From positions 124,001 through 188,000 of the forward strand of contig CATLJY010000923.1 of NCBI GenBank assembly GCA_949987705.1: a stretch of 64,000 nt of DNA, given 5' to 3'. The notes under the pieces were generated by a model. The model was not told the origin of the DNA, did not search any database, and worked only from the letters and a program-made list of their open reading frames with translations. The translations under genes were made by a program, and so were the position numbers. Shown piece after piece: positions 19,034 to 31,086 of the stretch; position 1 is the stretch's first letter; each line of letters opens with the position of its first letter. Source of the DNA: Thereva unica (Eukaryota; Arthropoda; Insecta; Diptera; Therevidae).

Positions 19034-21539
19034 GGGTATTTCTTATGAAATTTCAAAATTTGAGGTATTATTGAAATTTCTTTTTTTTTATAAATTTAGA
19101 ATTTTTTTTTGCAGAAATTAAAAAAGTTGCTTTAAGAGATCTATTTTGGAGTATTGGTCCTCCATATTTTTGTATATAATCTTTAAAAAATGAGGTTTTA
19201 AAAAATAAAGAAATGAGGGAATGATTAACAGAGTGAGGGAATGATTTATTATTATATTGTAATAAAAAACATATACAAATAAAGGAAATTATGTAATTTT
19301 TGTTCTATAAAACAATGAAATAACTTAAACTAAAGAAAATCAACTCAAAACTTGTACTTCAGTCAGTCAATATAAATATATATAAACTCAAAAAATTAAC
19401 AAATACATTATTATAGAGGTAACAAATGTTTTTATCTTTATCAAGGCAAGCAGTAGTTTGCGTGGTTCGTAAGGGCAAAGAAGTAAAGCCTTATTTTCGC
19501 CTAAACATGGAAAACAAGGTGTTTTTTTTATAAAATTATGCGATTTATCACCTTTTTATAAGCAATATAAGTAATTATTCAATTGCAACCGATAACCACA
19601 ATATAAATAATTTATTATTCCATGAGTTTTTTCCCCTATCATTCTTCGATTTCTTTATTTCTACATTTTTTACATTTCGAAACGAACTTTTTTTTTCTCC
19701 TTCAGTCTAAAAAAGTGGGTACTCAAGATAGTTCTATCGTTATAAGTTATTTCAATTGCTCAATAAATGAGATGGCGCTAATAGGTAGTCGAAAAGTGTT
19801 TACTCGCACTGTTGATGCCAGATGGCATTAGATGATTAACAAACTGTGTTCATATAAAAGTGGTTAGTCACAACTATGGTGTCAGATTGCATTAGGTACT
19901 ATAAAAAAAAACTTACGTATTTCATAGTACAGATGTACAATAAAATTTTGGAATACCGATTACTACTTTTGCCGAGTTCGTAATTATAATTTATTTCTAA
20001 AAATATGACATATTCGTTACAAGTTAGTCGAATCCAGCACTGTTGATGTCAGGTAGCATTCCTTATCATTTCGATGATTAACAAAAAGCGTTCATATTAA
20101 GGTGGTACGCGTATCAAGAGGGCGGTTTTACCATTTCTTCACAACCGCCTCGAAATGGGTATCAAATGAAAGGGAATGATAAATAGAATACAATAAGCAA
20201 TATAGTATACTCTATAAATAGTTAGATCCACCGCGGCCATCTCAAGAGGACGCATTACCATTTTCTTCACAACCCCCTCGACATGGGTATCAAATGAAAT
20301 GGTGTGATAAGTAGAATACAAGAAGCTATGTCGTTAAATCCACGGCAGCCGTCTCAAGAGGGCGGCCTACCATTTCTTCACTACCCCCTCGACATGGGTC
20401 TCAATTGAAAGGGTATCATAAGTAGAATGCCATAAGCGATATAGTATACTCAATAATATGGTTAGATCCATGGCGGTCATCTCAAGAGGGCGGATATTTT
20501 TTCTTTAAATATTTTAATCTTTCTTTTTCCCGCAGTTTTTCCAAAGATTCAGTATTATTTTTCATTTTTTCTCGCTTTTTTCTATCATACTCTTTCTTTT
20601 TTAATTTTTTTTTCCGTATTGCTCAACTTTTTTGGTCGTACCATTTTTCTTTCACGTACATGTACCTGTTTTAAATTAAACACAATGAAATAAAAGTTGC
20701 AAGAAATAAATAAAATATCTAAAAGAACCGTAGAACACTGTATAAATCATTCCCTCATACGGCTGTAATTCCCTCACTCCTAAATGCAGTGAGGGAATGA
20801 CTGTGAGGGAATGACGAATTTTAACTAAACCTACAAAAACACCGGTACATAACCTCAATTTGATTGTTACTTTTCGATTATGCAATCTACTCCCAAAAAC
20901 GCATAAAAACAACAAATTACTTTTACATATATTTAAATGCTTAATATATTCATGTAACGTGAGGTAATGATCGCCATAAATGTAAGTCTTTAACAATTTT
21001 TCACATAATATGTTTTTGCACAAACTCACCTACGGTTGAGAAGAAGTCGTTATCTTGAACTAATTGAGAGTGTTGCCAAGCACTAAAAACTTAAGGTTGC
21101 GTTCCTAAATATAGTTCGATACGTTCAGAAATCGAATATTCGTAATAGGGTGAGGGAATGATTTTATTTGGCGGGACATTTTTAAAATCGAAATATCGTT
21201 TTTATATATTCGTTGTTGTAAGATGGAAGGCTTTTATAGACAATAACAAACATCTTTCTAATATATTAGCATAATTTTATTATTAAGAATATTGATATAT
21301 TTGAGATGAATAGGTATTTTAGTTATGTTTTTGAACTAAGGGACAAGGTGAGGGAATGACTTTCACCGTAAAAAAGTAGCCATATCTTTTTTTTTCTTTA
21401 GAGGTAATAGGTTTTCTTTTTAAACAATAGTGGTATAGACAGCGTGCATTGAAATAAAAAAAATACCTATGTAGTTAAAGCATATGACTCGCCAATAATG
21501 GCTCGGGAATCAAATTTCGAAATTTGATGAGAAATACCC
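19034..21539. mobile_element. Candidate non-autonomous DNA transposon, 2.5 kb
   Basis: The ends are inverted: the left begins GGGTATTTCT at 19034 and the right ends AGAAATACCC at 21539. The similarity extends about 30 bases with three mismatches. ACAT flanks both sides (19030-19033 and 21540-21543), consistent with a 4-bp target duplication. The inside is AT-rich with no recognisable transposase. It holds the three-unit tandem repeat at 20110-20490 and seven exact copies of TGAGGGAATGA. One copy lies exactly 180 bases from each end. I do not recognise the family. Confidence 0.5.
20110..20495 (+). repeat. Three tandem units of 112-128 bp
   Basis: The block TCAAGAGG recurs at 20114, 20242, 20354 and 20482. 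Between copies are ACCATTTCTTCAC, CATGGGTATCAAATGAAA-like and ATAAGTAGAATAC segments. Units diverge by several percent and the middle one is 16 bp shorter. Confidence 0.8.
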
Positions 21540-21593
21540 ACATACATTTCATATGTACATATGTACATTTAAATATATACATATATCTACATA

Positions 21594-22136
<543 letters not shown>

Positions 22137-22306
22137 GGTGAGCGACGGCGACCTCCTAGTATGCGTGACCTGTCCATCACGCTGGTTCACTCCGGGCAAT
22201 GCGTTTCAAAGACGTAGCAGACAGTCGTCTTCCTTCATAACCCTGTCTTCCCATCCTAAAGTCCTTACTTCCCATCCTCATTCTTACCTCCTCAGTCTTT
22301 CCTCGG

Positions 22307-23968
22307 GTGGGTAGACTTGAAAGAACACCCGAAAAACTAAAAATGATGAGCACAACTAAAGATAAAAAAGTCGGGGTAGGGATATATGCCCCAACGTCGG
22401 AGGAGGCCGCGGTCTCCGGCGTACGGCTGGAAACTGGCAACAGTAAGTGCCAGGGGTCAGTCGCCAGTGGCAAGCTCATCGCGCCAAAGGAGCAGGACAG
22501 GGTACTGACATTTGGAAGATCCGCGAAGGTGGTGAGGTCACCGCCCACAAGACCCGCGGAGGACCGTACCAAGGACAAGGTGCGGTCAAGCAGCACCAGC
22601 TCGTGTGGTAAGCCGAGCGAGGTTTTAAAGATAAATCTGGTAAGTCCCGAAGGAAAAAAAAGAGAAAATAGCGGCCACGCTACTACTAGCGCAGTCGCTA
22701 ACGAAAAAGAAGAGTCGTTGCCAAGGTGCCTAGCAAAGCTAGGTGAAACGATAAAGACCCTGTCGGACTACATTGCATCTAGAAGCAATGTATCAAATGT
22801 GATCCACGGATACATAAAGGACCTCAGGGCGGATTATTTAGAGGCAAAGGAAGAGGCCATAAAGATGGTTAAGGAGAAGATGGAGATGGCGACACAAACA
22901 ACGCCAGAAGCTCCTAAAGTAAGAGTCGCGGTAAAAAGTAAGGTTGGGGAAGCTAAAGACCCACACACTGCCGATAAAACTGGGGAATCCCGTAAACGCC
23001 AACGGGATAGCAACGAGGAAGTGCAAACCTCACACAGCGCCCCAAAGAGAAACAGAGGTGGAAATAAAGAAAGAAAACCCCAAGAAGAGCGAGGGGCCGT
23101 TAAGATAACGGTGGGCACCCCCATGGAAGAAGAGTCCTCCGAAAAGAAGAGCTCCGCTTGGACTAAAGTGGAGAACAAAAAAGCGAGGAAAAGAAAGAAA
23201 AAGAAAAAAGAGGACAGAAAGTCCCACAAAAAAGAAAGGCCTGACGCGCTGATTATAACAGCGACCAGTGGGACGTCGTATGCGGACATCCTACGAAAAG
23301 TCAGGACGGATGCTTCCCTTACGGAGTTGGGGAATAGGGTTATGCGCATTAGAAGAACTCAAAAGGGCGATCTTCTAATGGAGCTGGCAGCTGGCCCGGG
23401 AAAGACGGAAGATCTTAAGCAAAAGATCAAGACGTCAATCGGGGAGGCGGCAGAGGTTAGGGCAGGTACCAACCGCGTGTTAATCGAGTGCAGGGATCTG
23501 GACGAGATTACCACTAAGCTGGAGGTATGCGAAGCGCTGCAGGGGCAGCTGAAGCTGACGGAGGTGCAGGAGGAGGACGTTAGAGTAAGGAAGGCATATG
23601 GTGGTACGCAGACGGCCATAATAAGCCTTCCGGTCGCTAGCGCAAAAAAGGCACTTGAGGTGGGGAAGGTTCGCATCGGCTGGGTTGTTTGCCGGATACG
23701 GGAGACAACAGCACCAATTAAGTGCTTCAAATGTTTTGGGATAGGTCATATCGCTAGGAAATGCACCAGCGCTCAGGACATGAAGGAGCTATGCTGGAGA
23801 TGCGGGGAGGGGGGACATATTGCTAAGGACTGCAATAAGAGCCCTAAATGCCTCCGATGTAAAGGAGATAAGGGGAAGGGCGAGCACGACGCTCACGCTA
23901 CGGGGAGTAATAGGTGCCCACTGTACAGGGCAGCAGTCCAAAGAAGTCGAAGTCGAAGTCGAAGATAA
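22307..23968 (+). CDS. R1-type ORF1 nucleic-acid-binding protein
   Basis: An open frame of 553 codons. The first half is Lys/Glu-rich and probably disordered, with a basic KKARKRKKKKKE tract near residue 290. The C-terminus has three CCHC knuckles: CFKCFGIGHIARKC, CWRCGEGGHIAKDC and a longer C-x2-C-x10-H type ending NRC. Three such knuckles are characteristic of R1/I-group ORF1 proteins, which coat the element RNA. It ends in an Arg/Ser repeat. The true start may be downstream of the first ATG, since the first 20 residues are not conserved-looking. It overlaps ORF2 by 55 bases. Confidence 0.85.
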   Translation: MGRLERTPEKLKMMSTTKDKKVGVGIYAPTSEEAAVSGVRLETGNSKCQGSVASGKLIAPKEQDRVLTFGRSAKVVRSPPTRPAEDRTKDKVRSSSTSSCGKPSEVLKINLVSPEGKKRENSGHATTSAVANEKEESLPRCLAKLGETIKTLSDYIASRSNVSNVIHGYIKDLRADYLEAKEEAIKMVKEKMEMATQTTPEAPKVRVAVKSKVGEAKDPHTADKTGESRKRQRDSNEEVQTSHSAPKRNRGGNKERKPQEERGAVKITVGTPMEEESSEKKSSAWTKVENKKARKRKKKKKEDRKSHKKERPDALIITATSGTSYADILRKVRTDASLTELGNRVMRIRRTQKGDLLMELAAGPGKTEDLKQKIKTSIGEAAEVRAGTNRVLIECRDLDEITTKLEVCEALQGQLKLTEVQEEDVRVRKAYGGTQTAIISLPVASAKKALEVGKVRIGWVVCRIRETTAPIKCFKCFGIGHIARKCTSAQDMKELCWRCGEGGHIAKDCNKSPKCLRCKGDKGKGEHDAHATGSNRCPLYRAAVQRSRSRSRR

Positions 23969-26358
23969 GGTTCATACAGATTAACTTGAACCACTGTCAA
24001 GCGGCACAAGATCTGCTGGCACAGACAGTCTACGAGGAGAAAATCGACGTCGCAATCGTCTGCGAGCAGTATAGAAACCTGCACAGCGGCGTCTGGATAA
24101 ACCATAGCAGCGGCACGTCAGCGATATGGACGTGTGGGAGCCGAGCCATGGAAGATACCATGAGAAGCCCAGAGAATGGCTTCACGCGGGCAAAAGTAGG
24201 CGGAATACACGTCTACAGCTGCTATGCGGCGCCAAGCCTGACACTAGACGATTACGAGTCGATGCTGGAAATGTTAGCCGCCGACGCGAGTCGCCATCAC
24301 CCGGTAATACTAGCGGGTGATTTCAATGCTTGGGCTGTCGAATGGGGCAGTCGACAAACGAACGCAAGAGGGCGCATACTTCTAGAAGTATTCTCGCGAC
24401 TTAACGTAGTGTTAGTCAACACTGGAGGCGAAAACACCTTCCAAAGGGGTGGGAGAACATCTGTAATCGACATCACGTATGTGAGCGATTCAGTGGCCAA
24501 AGACCTACAGTGGCGGGTGAGCGATCTGTACACGCACAGCGACCACCAAGCCATCATCTTCGAGGTTGGTCAGCGTATAGAAAAGAGAAATCCTAGGTAC
24601 GGAACGGCTAGAGGATGGGCCGTTAAGAAACTGGACGCAGAGGTATTCGAGGAAGTATTCCTGCATGATGCGAGGTCGGCAGGAGGTGCCAGGGAAGGGG
24701 CAGAGAAAATAGAAGAATCAGTGAAATGGGCATGTGACGCATCCATGCCACGGCGCGCCGGCAATCGTAGACTCCCACCAAACTTCTGGTGGAACGCAGA
24801 GATCGATGAATGCCGAAGGATCTGTCTGAAAGCGAGAAGGAGAACTCAGAGAAGCCGGAACCGTCCGGATTTCGATGAACTCCTTCAGAGGTATAAGGAA
24901 GCGAGAAAAATGCTGAACAAGGCTATCGCTAGAAGTAAATCCGAGCACTTCAAAAGGTTGTGCAGAGAAGCAGACTCGGACCCCTGGGGTGAAGCCTATA
25001 AAATGGTTATGTCAGCGGTCAAGGGCAAACGCTCTCCGCCGATCACCTGCCCCGCGCTGCTCCAGAGTATTGTGTATGTCCTGTTTCCACAGAACGTACG
25101 CACGGTCGATCTACCCACCCTCCAGGTGGACCCAGAGGAGATACCTGCGGTGACCGCAGATGAGATTCTGGAGGCTGCAAAAAAGGTAGCCATCAATAAG
25201 GCCCTTGGCATGGATGGCATACCAAATAAAGCGGCGAAGCTAGCAGCTTCAATAGCGCCAGACAGGTTCGCTGAAGTCTTCACAGCGTGCCTGAGAGAGG
25301 GGATCTTCCCGGAGCGATGGAAACAGCAGAAACTCGTGCTCCTACCGAAGCCGAACAAACCTCTAGGGGACCCATCGTCCTACAGACCGATATGCCTCCT
25401 TAGTTGTATAGGCAAACTTTTCGAGCGGGTGATCTGTAACAGGATTCTCCCTAGCGTCGAAAGGGTAGGTGGTCTGTCGGACAAGCAATTCGGCTTTAGA
25501 AAGGCAAGGTCGACGACTGATGCAGTCAATATGGTGGTGGGCATAGCAAGAGCCGCCATAGAGAAAAATCACTGCTGCGCATTGATAACCCTCGACGTAA
25601 AAAATGCTTTCAACTCTGCGAGGTGGAGCAAAATAGTTGAGGCGTTGATCAAGCTAGGCACACCAAAGTACCTAGTGCGTGTAGTGGCCGACTACCTCCA
25701 GGGTAGGTCGCTTCATTGTGATTCGGATGATGGTCCTAAAGTGTTCGGGACAACATGCGGTGTCCCGCAAGGTTCCGTCCTGGGCCCTCTCCTATGGATC
25801 GCAATGTACAATGATGTGTTGGGGCTTCGTCTTCCAAAGGAAGCAGTGGCGATCGGGTTTGCAGATGATATCGGGGTAGTTGTCGAAGGAAAACACCCAG
25901 ATGACATCGAACTGTACGCAAACGAAGCGATCTGGGAAATAAAAGCGTGGTTAGAACGCGCGGGGTTGAAGCTTGCTGAGCACAAAACGGAAGTAGTGCT
26001 GATCAGCAAGCGACGAAAGCTAGTATCCGTAAGGATAAAAGTAGGGGAACAGATCATCCACTCACAGCCCGCACTAAGGTACCTGGGGATGATGATCGAT
26101 CGGAGGCAAAATTTCAAGGCGCACTTGGAGGGCACGGCAGACAAAGCGTCTGCGATTTGTGCAGCACTCGCAAGAATGCTGCCCAATGTTGGGGGCCCTA
26201 GACCGAGTCGCCGCCTCCTCTTGGGGAGGGTGGTAAGCTCAGTCCTGTTATACGCAGCGCCAGTGTGGGCAGCAGCGTTAAACAGGACTGCAAATAGCAG
26301 AAAATGGAGGGGTGCTTATAGGCTAAGTGCACTTCGTCCGACGATGCGGCGTGCGTGA
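23914..26358 (+). pseudogene. R1-type ORF2: endonuclease and reverse transcriptase, frameshifted at the end
   Basis: Residues about 15-215 are an apurinic-type endonuclease (INLNHCQAAQDLL, AGDFNAWAVEWGS, HSDHQAIIF). RT follows with GMDGIPNKAAK, SYRPICLLSCIGK, GFRKARSTTDA, GVPQGSVLGPLL and the catalytic GFADDIGVV. The frame then stops at 26358 because of a shift near 26335; the remaining C-terminus is in the next frame. Endonuclease nicks the target and RT copies the RNA at the nick. Apart from this shift the protein looks complete. Confidence 0.88.
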
Positions 26359-26924
26359 TAGCTGGGATGATTCCCATAGATATTCTGGCGAGGGAGGGCA
26401 TGCGTCTCTATGACCCAGAATATGGTGGAGGGGAGCCAAGAAGGGTGCGGCGGCAGATGGCGCGCTGCGAGTCTTTAAGGGAATGGCAGGCGAAGTGGGA
26501 CGAGTCTGTTAAGGGTCGCTGGACCCACAGACTTATCCCTAACGTGGAAATATGGGCTACGAGGGAGCGTGGGGAAGTAAGTTACGACCTCACGCAGTTC
26601 CTGAGCGGACACGGTGGGTATAGGAAATACCTCCACCGCTTCGGGCACGATGATTCACCGTTGTGTCCAGTATGCCCAGCGACGGAGGAAGACGCAGAAC
26701 ACGTCTTCTTTACCTGCTCGAGATTCACCGAGGAAAGGGCGAAACTAGAAGAAAGGGTCGAGGAGCCACTAACGCCCGAAAACATCCTAGACCATATGAT
26801 GAGGTCTGAGGAAATGTGGAGGGACGTGGAAGCAACCCTCAAGACCATTCACAGAAAGCTAAGGCAAGAAGAAGCCGTAAGAAATAGAGAAAGGCACAGA
26901 AATGCCGCGAGCAGAAGCAGCTGA
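26355..26924 (+). pseudogene. R1-type ORF2, C-terminal part
   Basis: It continues ORF2 in a new phase. The open stretch begins upstream at about 26335 with SSDDAACVIAGMIPIDIL. It contains the zinc-like motif CPVCPATEEDAEHVFFTC at about residues 101-118, typical of the C-terminus of R1 and I elements. It ends in an Arg-rich tail. A short deletion together with a one-base shift best explains the break. Confidence 0.85.
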
Positions 26925-27153
26925 ATGAAGCTGAACGACGCCCGCGATGTAATGCTTATTAGCCAGTCCCGCGGGGGTGGATCACGTCGGAGGGGCTTTT
27001 TTAGTTCTCATGTTCATAGACCCATATATGCGTATGTGCACTTATGTGTCCATATGTGTGTATGTGTGGATTTACGTCAAACATAACCGTCATGCGGGAT
27101 CGGCCAGTAAGGGGCACATGAGTCATGCCGGTAGCGAATGCTCAAATTTTTAA

Positions 27154-27482
27154 TCGACCTTTTACACCCCCTAGTGATATTCTATGGGTAATTTTGAGCA
27201 ACTTTGCCCAATAAACCATAGTTCGAAAGTTGAATTTGAGCCTCCGGATTTTTAAAAATAGGTATTTTTATGATTTAATTAATTTAAAAAGATAAAAATA
27301 CAAGTTTTTTTCTCCAAGTACACATATATAGGGGTTTTTTGGGTCAAGGAATTTATTTCTGATGTTTATTTTTATTTACCAGTGCCGCTAGATGACGCTT
27401 TCGTACATTTTATCCATATTTCGTATGTTTTATCACTATTTTTCAAGAAAAATTATTATAGCAACCCCAAATTATAAATGGC
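27154..27482 (+). repeat. Left terminal inverted repeat
   Basis: Inverted counterpart of 31298-31638. Shared blocks include GATATTCTAT, GAGCCTCCGGATTTTTAAAA, GCTTTCGTACATTTTATC and TATCACTATTTTTCAAGAA. Confidence 0.85.
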
Positions 27483-28223
27483 TTATGTTTCATGGAGTGG
27501 TTCATTCTTGTTTTAGCGCCATTTCAATGAAGTGTAAACAATATAAATATACTCATTCTCTAGTTAAACAAATTATAAACCATTAAAAGGCAGGTCTTAA
27601 TTAAAACATTACTAATTTCAATAAATTTAAAATTAATAATAATAAAGAAAATTACATAAATCTAAAGTTAATAAGAAGAGAAAGTATTAAAATTCGTATA
27701 GGTGTAAAACAATGCAAGTCCAAGTGGAAAAAAATCAAACAAACAATATAGTGAACAAAAACAGGGAAATCCCACCCCTAGTTCACAGGAAGCAATATTG
27801 AGACAATCATGTTTTGCGGCGGTTAATAAAAGGGCCTTTCAGAAGAATTACCTACATATAAGTAGGTACGAAATATAGCAATAATTACGGGTAATAAATT
27901 GTATGAAAGAGTAAAAAGTAGGCGACACATGTAATAAACATAAATATACTCCACAGAAATAGCCGATGGAAAATCAAAGCAGGACAATAAAAGTAAGATA
28001 GTAAAATAGGTTATTAGGAGTTCCGCGAAATTACGATTTGTAAGGAATGTTAGGAAATAGATATAGGAACCTGAAAGTTCAGTTCGCTCCTAGGCATCGC
28101 CGTGAGTTAACGAATCTATTGTGAAAAAAGTAAAAGTAATTTTTGTATTTCTTATTTTTATAAGTATTTTTTATTTGATTTGTGTAAGAACATTTTGTAA
28201 GAACATTTAGAACCTAATATACT
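27483..28223 (+). other. 5' non-coding part of the DNA transposon
   Basis: AT-rich, no open frame of note. A transcription start probably lies here, but no clear promoter is seen. Confidence 0.4.
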
Positions 28224-28430
28224 ATGGATCCAGTGCCGTCTACTTCGCAAGACCAAATAGCATCAACAAGCTCCGGAAGTTGTTTGACACATATGCCTTC
28301 TCAAGATATTAGTGCTTTTGGTGTGTCTAGTGAATTAAGTGGTGTGAATCTGCCAAATAAAGTGGATATCTTAAGATATTATTTCTTGCTGGGCGATCGT
28401 GCTAAAGTTCAAAGTAAAATGTTCTCGTAT
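28224..28430 (+). CDS. Transposase exon 1a, before the SINE
   Basis: The ATG at 28224 opens a Ser/Thr-rich N-terminus (69 codons) ending KMFSY at 28430. There the poly(T) end of a minus-strand SINE interrupts it. The frame resumes in phase at 28909, after the second copy of the 5-bp target duplication. The segment has no recognisable domain. As it stands the frame runs into the SINE and stops, so the protein is truncated unless the SINE is removed. Confidence 0.65.
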
Positions 28431-28903
28431 TTTTTTTTTTTTTTTTTTGAAAGACTAGAGTCACAGGAAACGCCCTTTATACTGTGTCGACAATCTATTT
28501 TCTTCATATAGAGTGCAATGTCGAACAGCAGCTCTAGTCGGGGAAGAAAGGAACTGTCACAACCTACCAGCGATATTTTTGCACTTCACCTACTCCCAAC
28601 CATTACTGGCGACTTTGTCATCGGGGCATCGAGAAACAACTCGCTGGAGTGTTATGCCTCCTGAAACGAGTTGAATCTCATCAACCAACCGATGACATGC
28701 GCTTTGGTGAAGCGGGGAAGGGCTAAGGAAGGCTATGACAGAAGGAATCAGGAATGTAAAGAGGGAAGAAGAAAGAAGGAAAGTTATGTAGGTGGGAAAG
28801 TGGAAAAGGCGAAGGACCGTGGGGCTGGCCGGGATTCGAACCCGGGACCTCTGGGATAGTAGCCAGACGCCTTACTCCCTAGGCTACCGGGGGCCCCCAA
28901 AGA
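28431..28903 (-). mobile_element. tRNA-derived SINE, 473 bp
   Basis: On the minus strand the head (28903 downward) is a well-formed tRNA-like region. It has an A-box-like TAGCCTAGGGAG, a B-box GGTTCGAATCC within a CCGGG/CCCGG T-arm, and a TCTGG/CCAGA anticodon stem. The body extends about 390 bases to a run of about 20 A (plus-strand T at 28431-28450). CGTAT flanks both sides (28426-28430 and 28904-28908). It lies within the transposase coding sequence. Confidence 0.85.
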
Positions 28904-28908
28904 CGTAT

Positions 28909-30042
28909 AAGACTTTAACTCCTTATGTAGTAGATAAATTGCTTGAAATTTGGGGTAAACTGAATATTAGAACTATTGCCAAAACCAGTATTGGTAGAAA
29001 ATTGAATACTTTGCTTGACAGATATCAAACCGCGGATAAGAACAGAACGAAAGGCAGATCATTTAGAGCATTCGTACAATCCACAAACGAATTATTTTAT
29101 ATCGGAAAATGTGAATGTGACTTAAAAACAAATTTATGTTCATGTGGCTTGATTCCAGAACACTTAAAAGAGTTTATGCTAGATCAACATAATGACAGAA
29201 AATGTATGATACCAGAATATACGACAGAAAATGTAGAGGAGGTACCTATATCTACAATAATACCAGCAACTATAGAGATCAGCGATCAACCATACATACC
29301 TGATCGAACAAATATCCATGTTGATGATGAAGATAGTGCAGAAGATCTTTCTCCAACGAAACGAGGACCTTATACTCCTAGATACGATGCTTCGAAGTTT
29401 GCTATGATTTGTGACAGATTTGGTGTGCCTGACAGAATAGCTTCAGCTATGGCAACATGTCTTATGGAAGACATTAACGTAAGAGATGACCGTGGTAATT
29501 TTGTAATTATGGATAAAGCAAAAGTTCGTAGAGAAAAAATGAAATGTAGACAAGAAGTGCTTCGTAACCGGTATGACGCTTCCAGTTTAATAGCATTTTC
29601 GTTTGATGGCAGAAAAAATGATTCTTTAACGAGAGAGAAAATAGATCAAAAATTTCATCAAACGATGGTAAAAGAGCCTCATCTAGTTGTTTTGAAGGAG
29701 CCTAATTCCCAATTAATAGGCTACGTAAAATTGGAAAATGAAGATGCGGAAACTAAGGTCAAAAAATTGAACGAATTTTTCATCAACAAAGGAATGTCCT
29801 TTGATTCATTAATTGGCATATGCTGTGATGGTGAACCAGCAAATACTGGCATAAAAAATGGAATATTGCGACGATTCGAACTACAGTTACACAGACCACT
29901 GCATTGGTTTGTGTGCCTTATCCACTTTAACGAGCTTCCGCTGCGGCATTTGTTTGACACGTTAGAAAGATCATCCACCACTGGACCACGAACGACAACC
30001 GGAACGTTAAACAAACAAATTGAAACTTGTGAAAAACTTCCG
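28909..30042 (+). CDS. Transposase exon 1b, RNase H-like core
   Basis: It continues with KTLTPYVVDKLLEIWGKL, then a cysteine cluster (CECDLKTNLCSC) at about residues 65-76. The core follows, with an Asp in FSFDGRKND and a second Asp in ICCDGEPANTG, then RPLHWFVCLIHFNELPLRHLF. The blocks CDG-x-x-x-NTG and C-L-I-H-x-N-E-L-P-L-R-H recall a multi-copy transposase-like family I have seen in Hydra and aphid genomes. That recollection is not verified. A 105-nt intron (30043-30147, GTACGT...TTTACAG) follows in phase. Confidence 0.7.
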
Positions 30043-30147
30043 GTACGTAATTGTTATAACTTTTTTCATACCATTTTTACTTCTATTACTTATTTATAAT
30101 GTGTTTAAAATAATAAAATCGTATTTTAATTCATCTAATCTTTACAG

Positions 30148-31086
30148 GTTGTAGCTGATTTTGAAAAAATCCAACTAGAGAATATGCCTCTAGCAATGGA
30201 AGAAGAAGGTGAATTATCTACGGATTTAAAGTACTTGTACAAGTTGGCCAATGCGATTTCTAATGGTTTTATTCCGGAGGATTTGGCTAACATTAAACCA
30301 GGGCCAATTGCTCATTCTCGCTGGCTCACCAAGGCCAATAGGGTATTACGGTTATATGTGACAACGAATAAGCCATCTAAGAATTTGAAAACTCTAGTAG
30401 CCTACATAATGAAAGTTTATACGCCAATGTATTTCAATATTAAGTATTATAACTCTGTCGTGTATGGTAGCGCATTATTTTCGAAATTCATACGTTGGGC
30501 ACAGTTTTTAGAGCCAAATTTACGCGACGTGATAAATAATGTAATTAAGGACAATTCATATTATGCACATTCGGAAAATGTTTTGTTATCAATGTTGTTT
30601 GATGACAGAAAAGACAAACGCGACAGTGCTATAAACATAATTTTACACTATCGAAATAAACTGGACGATCCGATGCGAGTTAGAGTTTATAGAAAACCTA
30701 TTATTAACTTCAATTGCACAGATTATACGAATATGATTGACTTAAATGACGACAGTATTATTTTTGAGCCACCGTTTACAAAAACGATTCCGCATGATTA
30801 TTTTGAGCAATACTTAGAATACGACGAACCACCGCTGCCTGACCCAGGAATTCCGTTACACATCCAAGGTACGGAAAGACACATACAATTGCTGGCTAAT
30901 GTTTCTAAACGTGCTTTAGACAAGAATCGAGAAGGAATAATGGCAGTGACATTAGAAAGCCGTAAGAAATTATCTCGACTTGAAGCAAGCAAGACTTTCA
31001 AAAATAACTCCTCGATTCTTATCTATTACTGCAAAAAAATGTTTTCCTTTTTGAATTTAAATTTACTTTTATACTGTATTCTATAA
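30148..31086 (+). CDS. Transposase exon 2, C-terminal part
   Basis: It starts VVADFEKIQL and includes HSRWLTKANRVLRLYV, a block reminiscent of the insertion-domain and W motif of hAT-like RNase H transposases. It then has KVYTPMYFNIKYYNSVVYG and an ENVLLSMLFDD segment that could supply the acidic third residue. The last 25 residues are hydrophobic and may be past the original end. All pieces together give about 759 residues. Apart from the SINE no break is seen, so the copy was probably coding until recently. Confidence 0.7.
   Translation, partial: VVADFEKIQLENMPLAMEEEGELSTDLKYLYKLANAISNGFIPEDLANIKPGPIAHSRWLTKANRVLRLYVTTNKPSKNLKTLVAYIMKVYTPMYFNIKYYNSVVYGSALFSKFIRWAQFLEPNLRDVINNVIKDNSYYAHSENVLLSMLFDDRKDKRDSAINIILHYRNKLDDPMRVRVYRKPIINFNCTDYTNMIDLNDDSIIFEPPFTKTIPHDYFEQYLEYDEPPLPDPGIPLHIQGTERHIQLLANVSKRALDKNREGIMAVTLESRKKLSRLEASKTFKNNSSILIYYCKKMFSFLNLNLLLYCIL

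Noticed and set aside
22177..23349. Minus-strand frames across R1 ORF1
   Set aside because: Shadow frames caused by the GC-rich, stop-poor composition of ORF1.
28671..28905. Open frame with a basic composition, and a possible tRNA gene
   Set aside because: It is the SINE body and head on the other strand, with a poly(A) tail and target duplication, not a stand-alone tRNA or protein gene.
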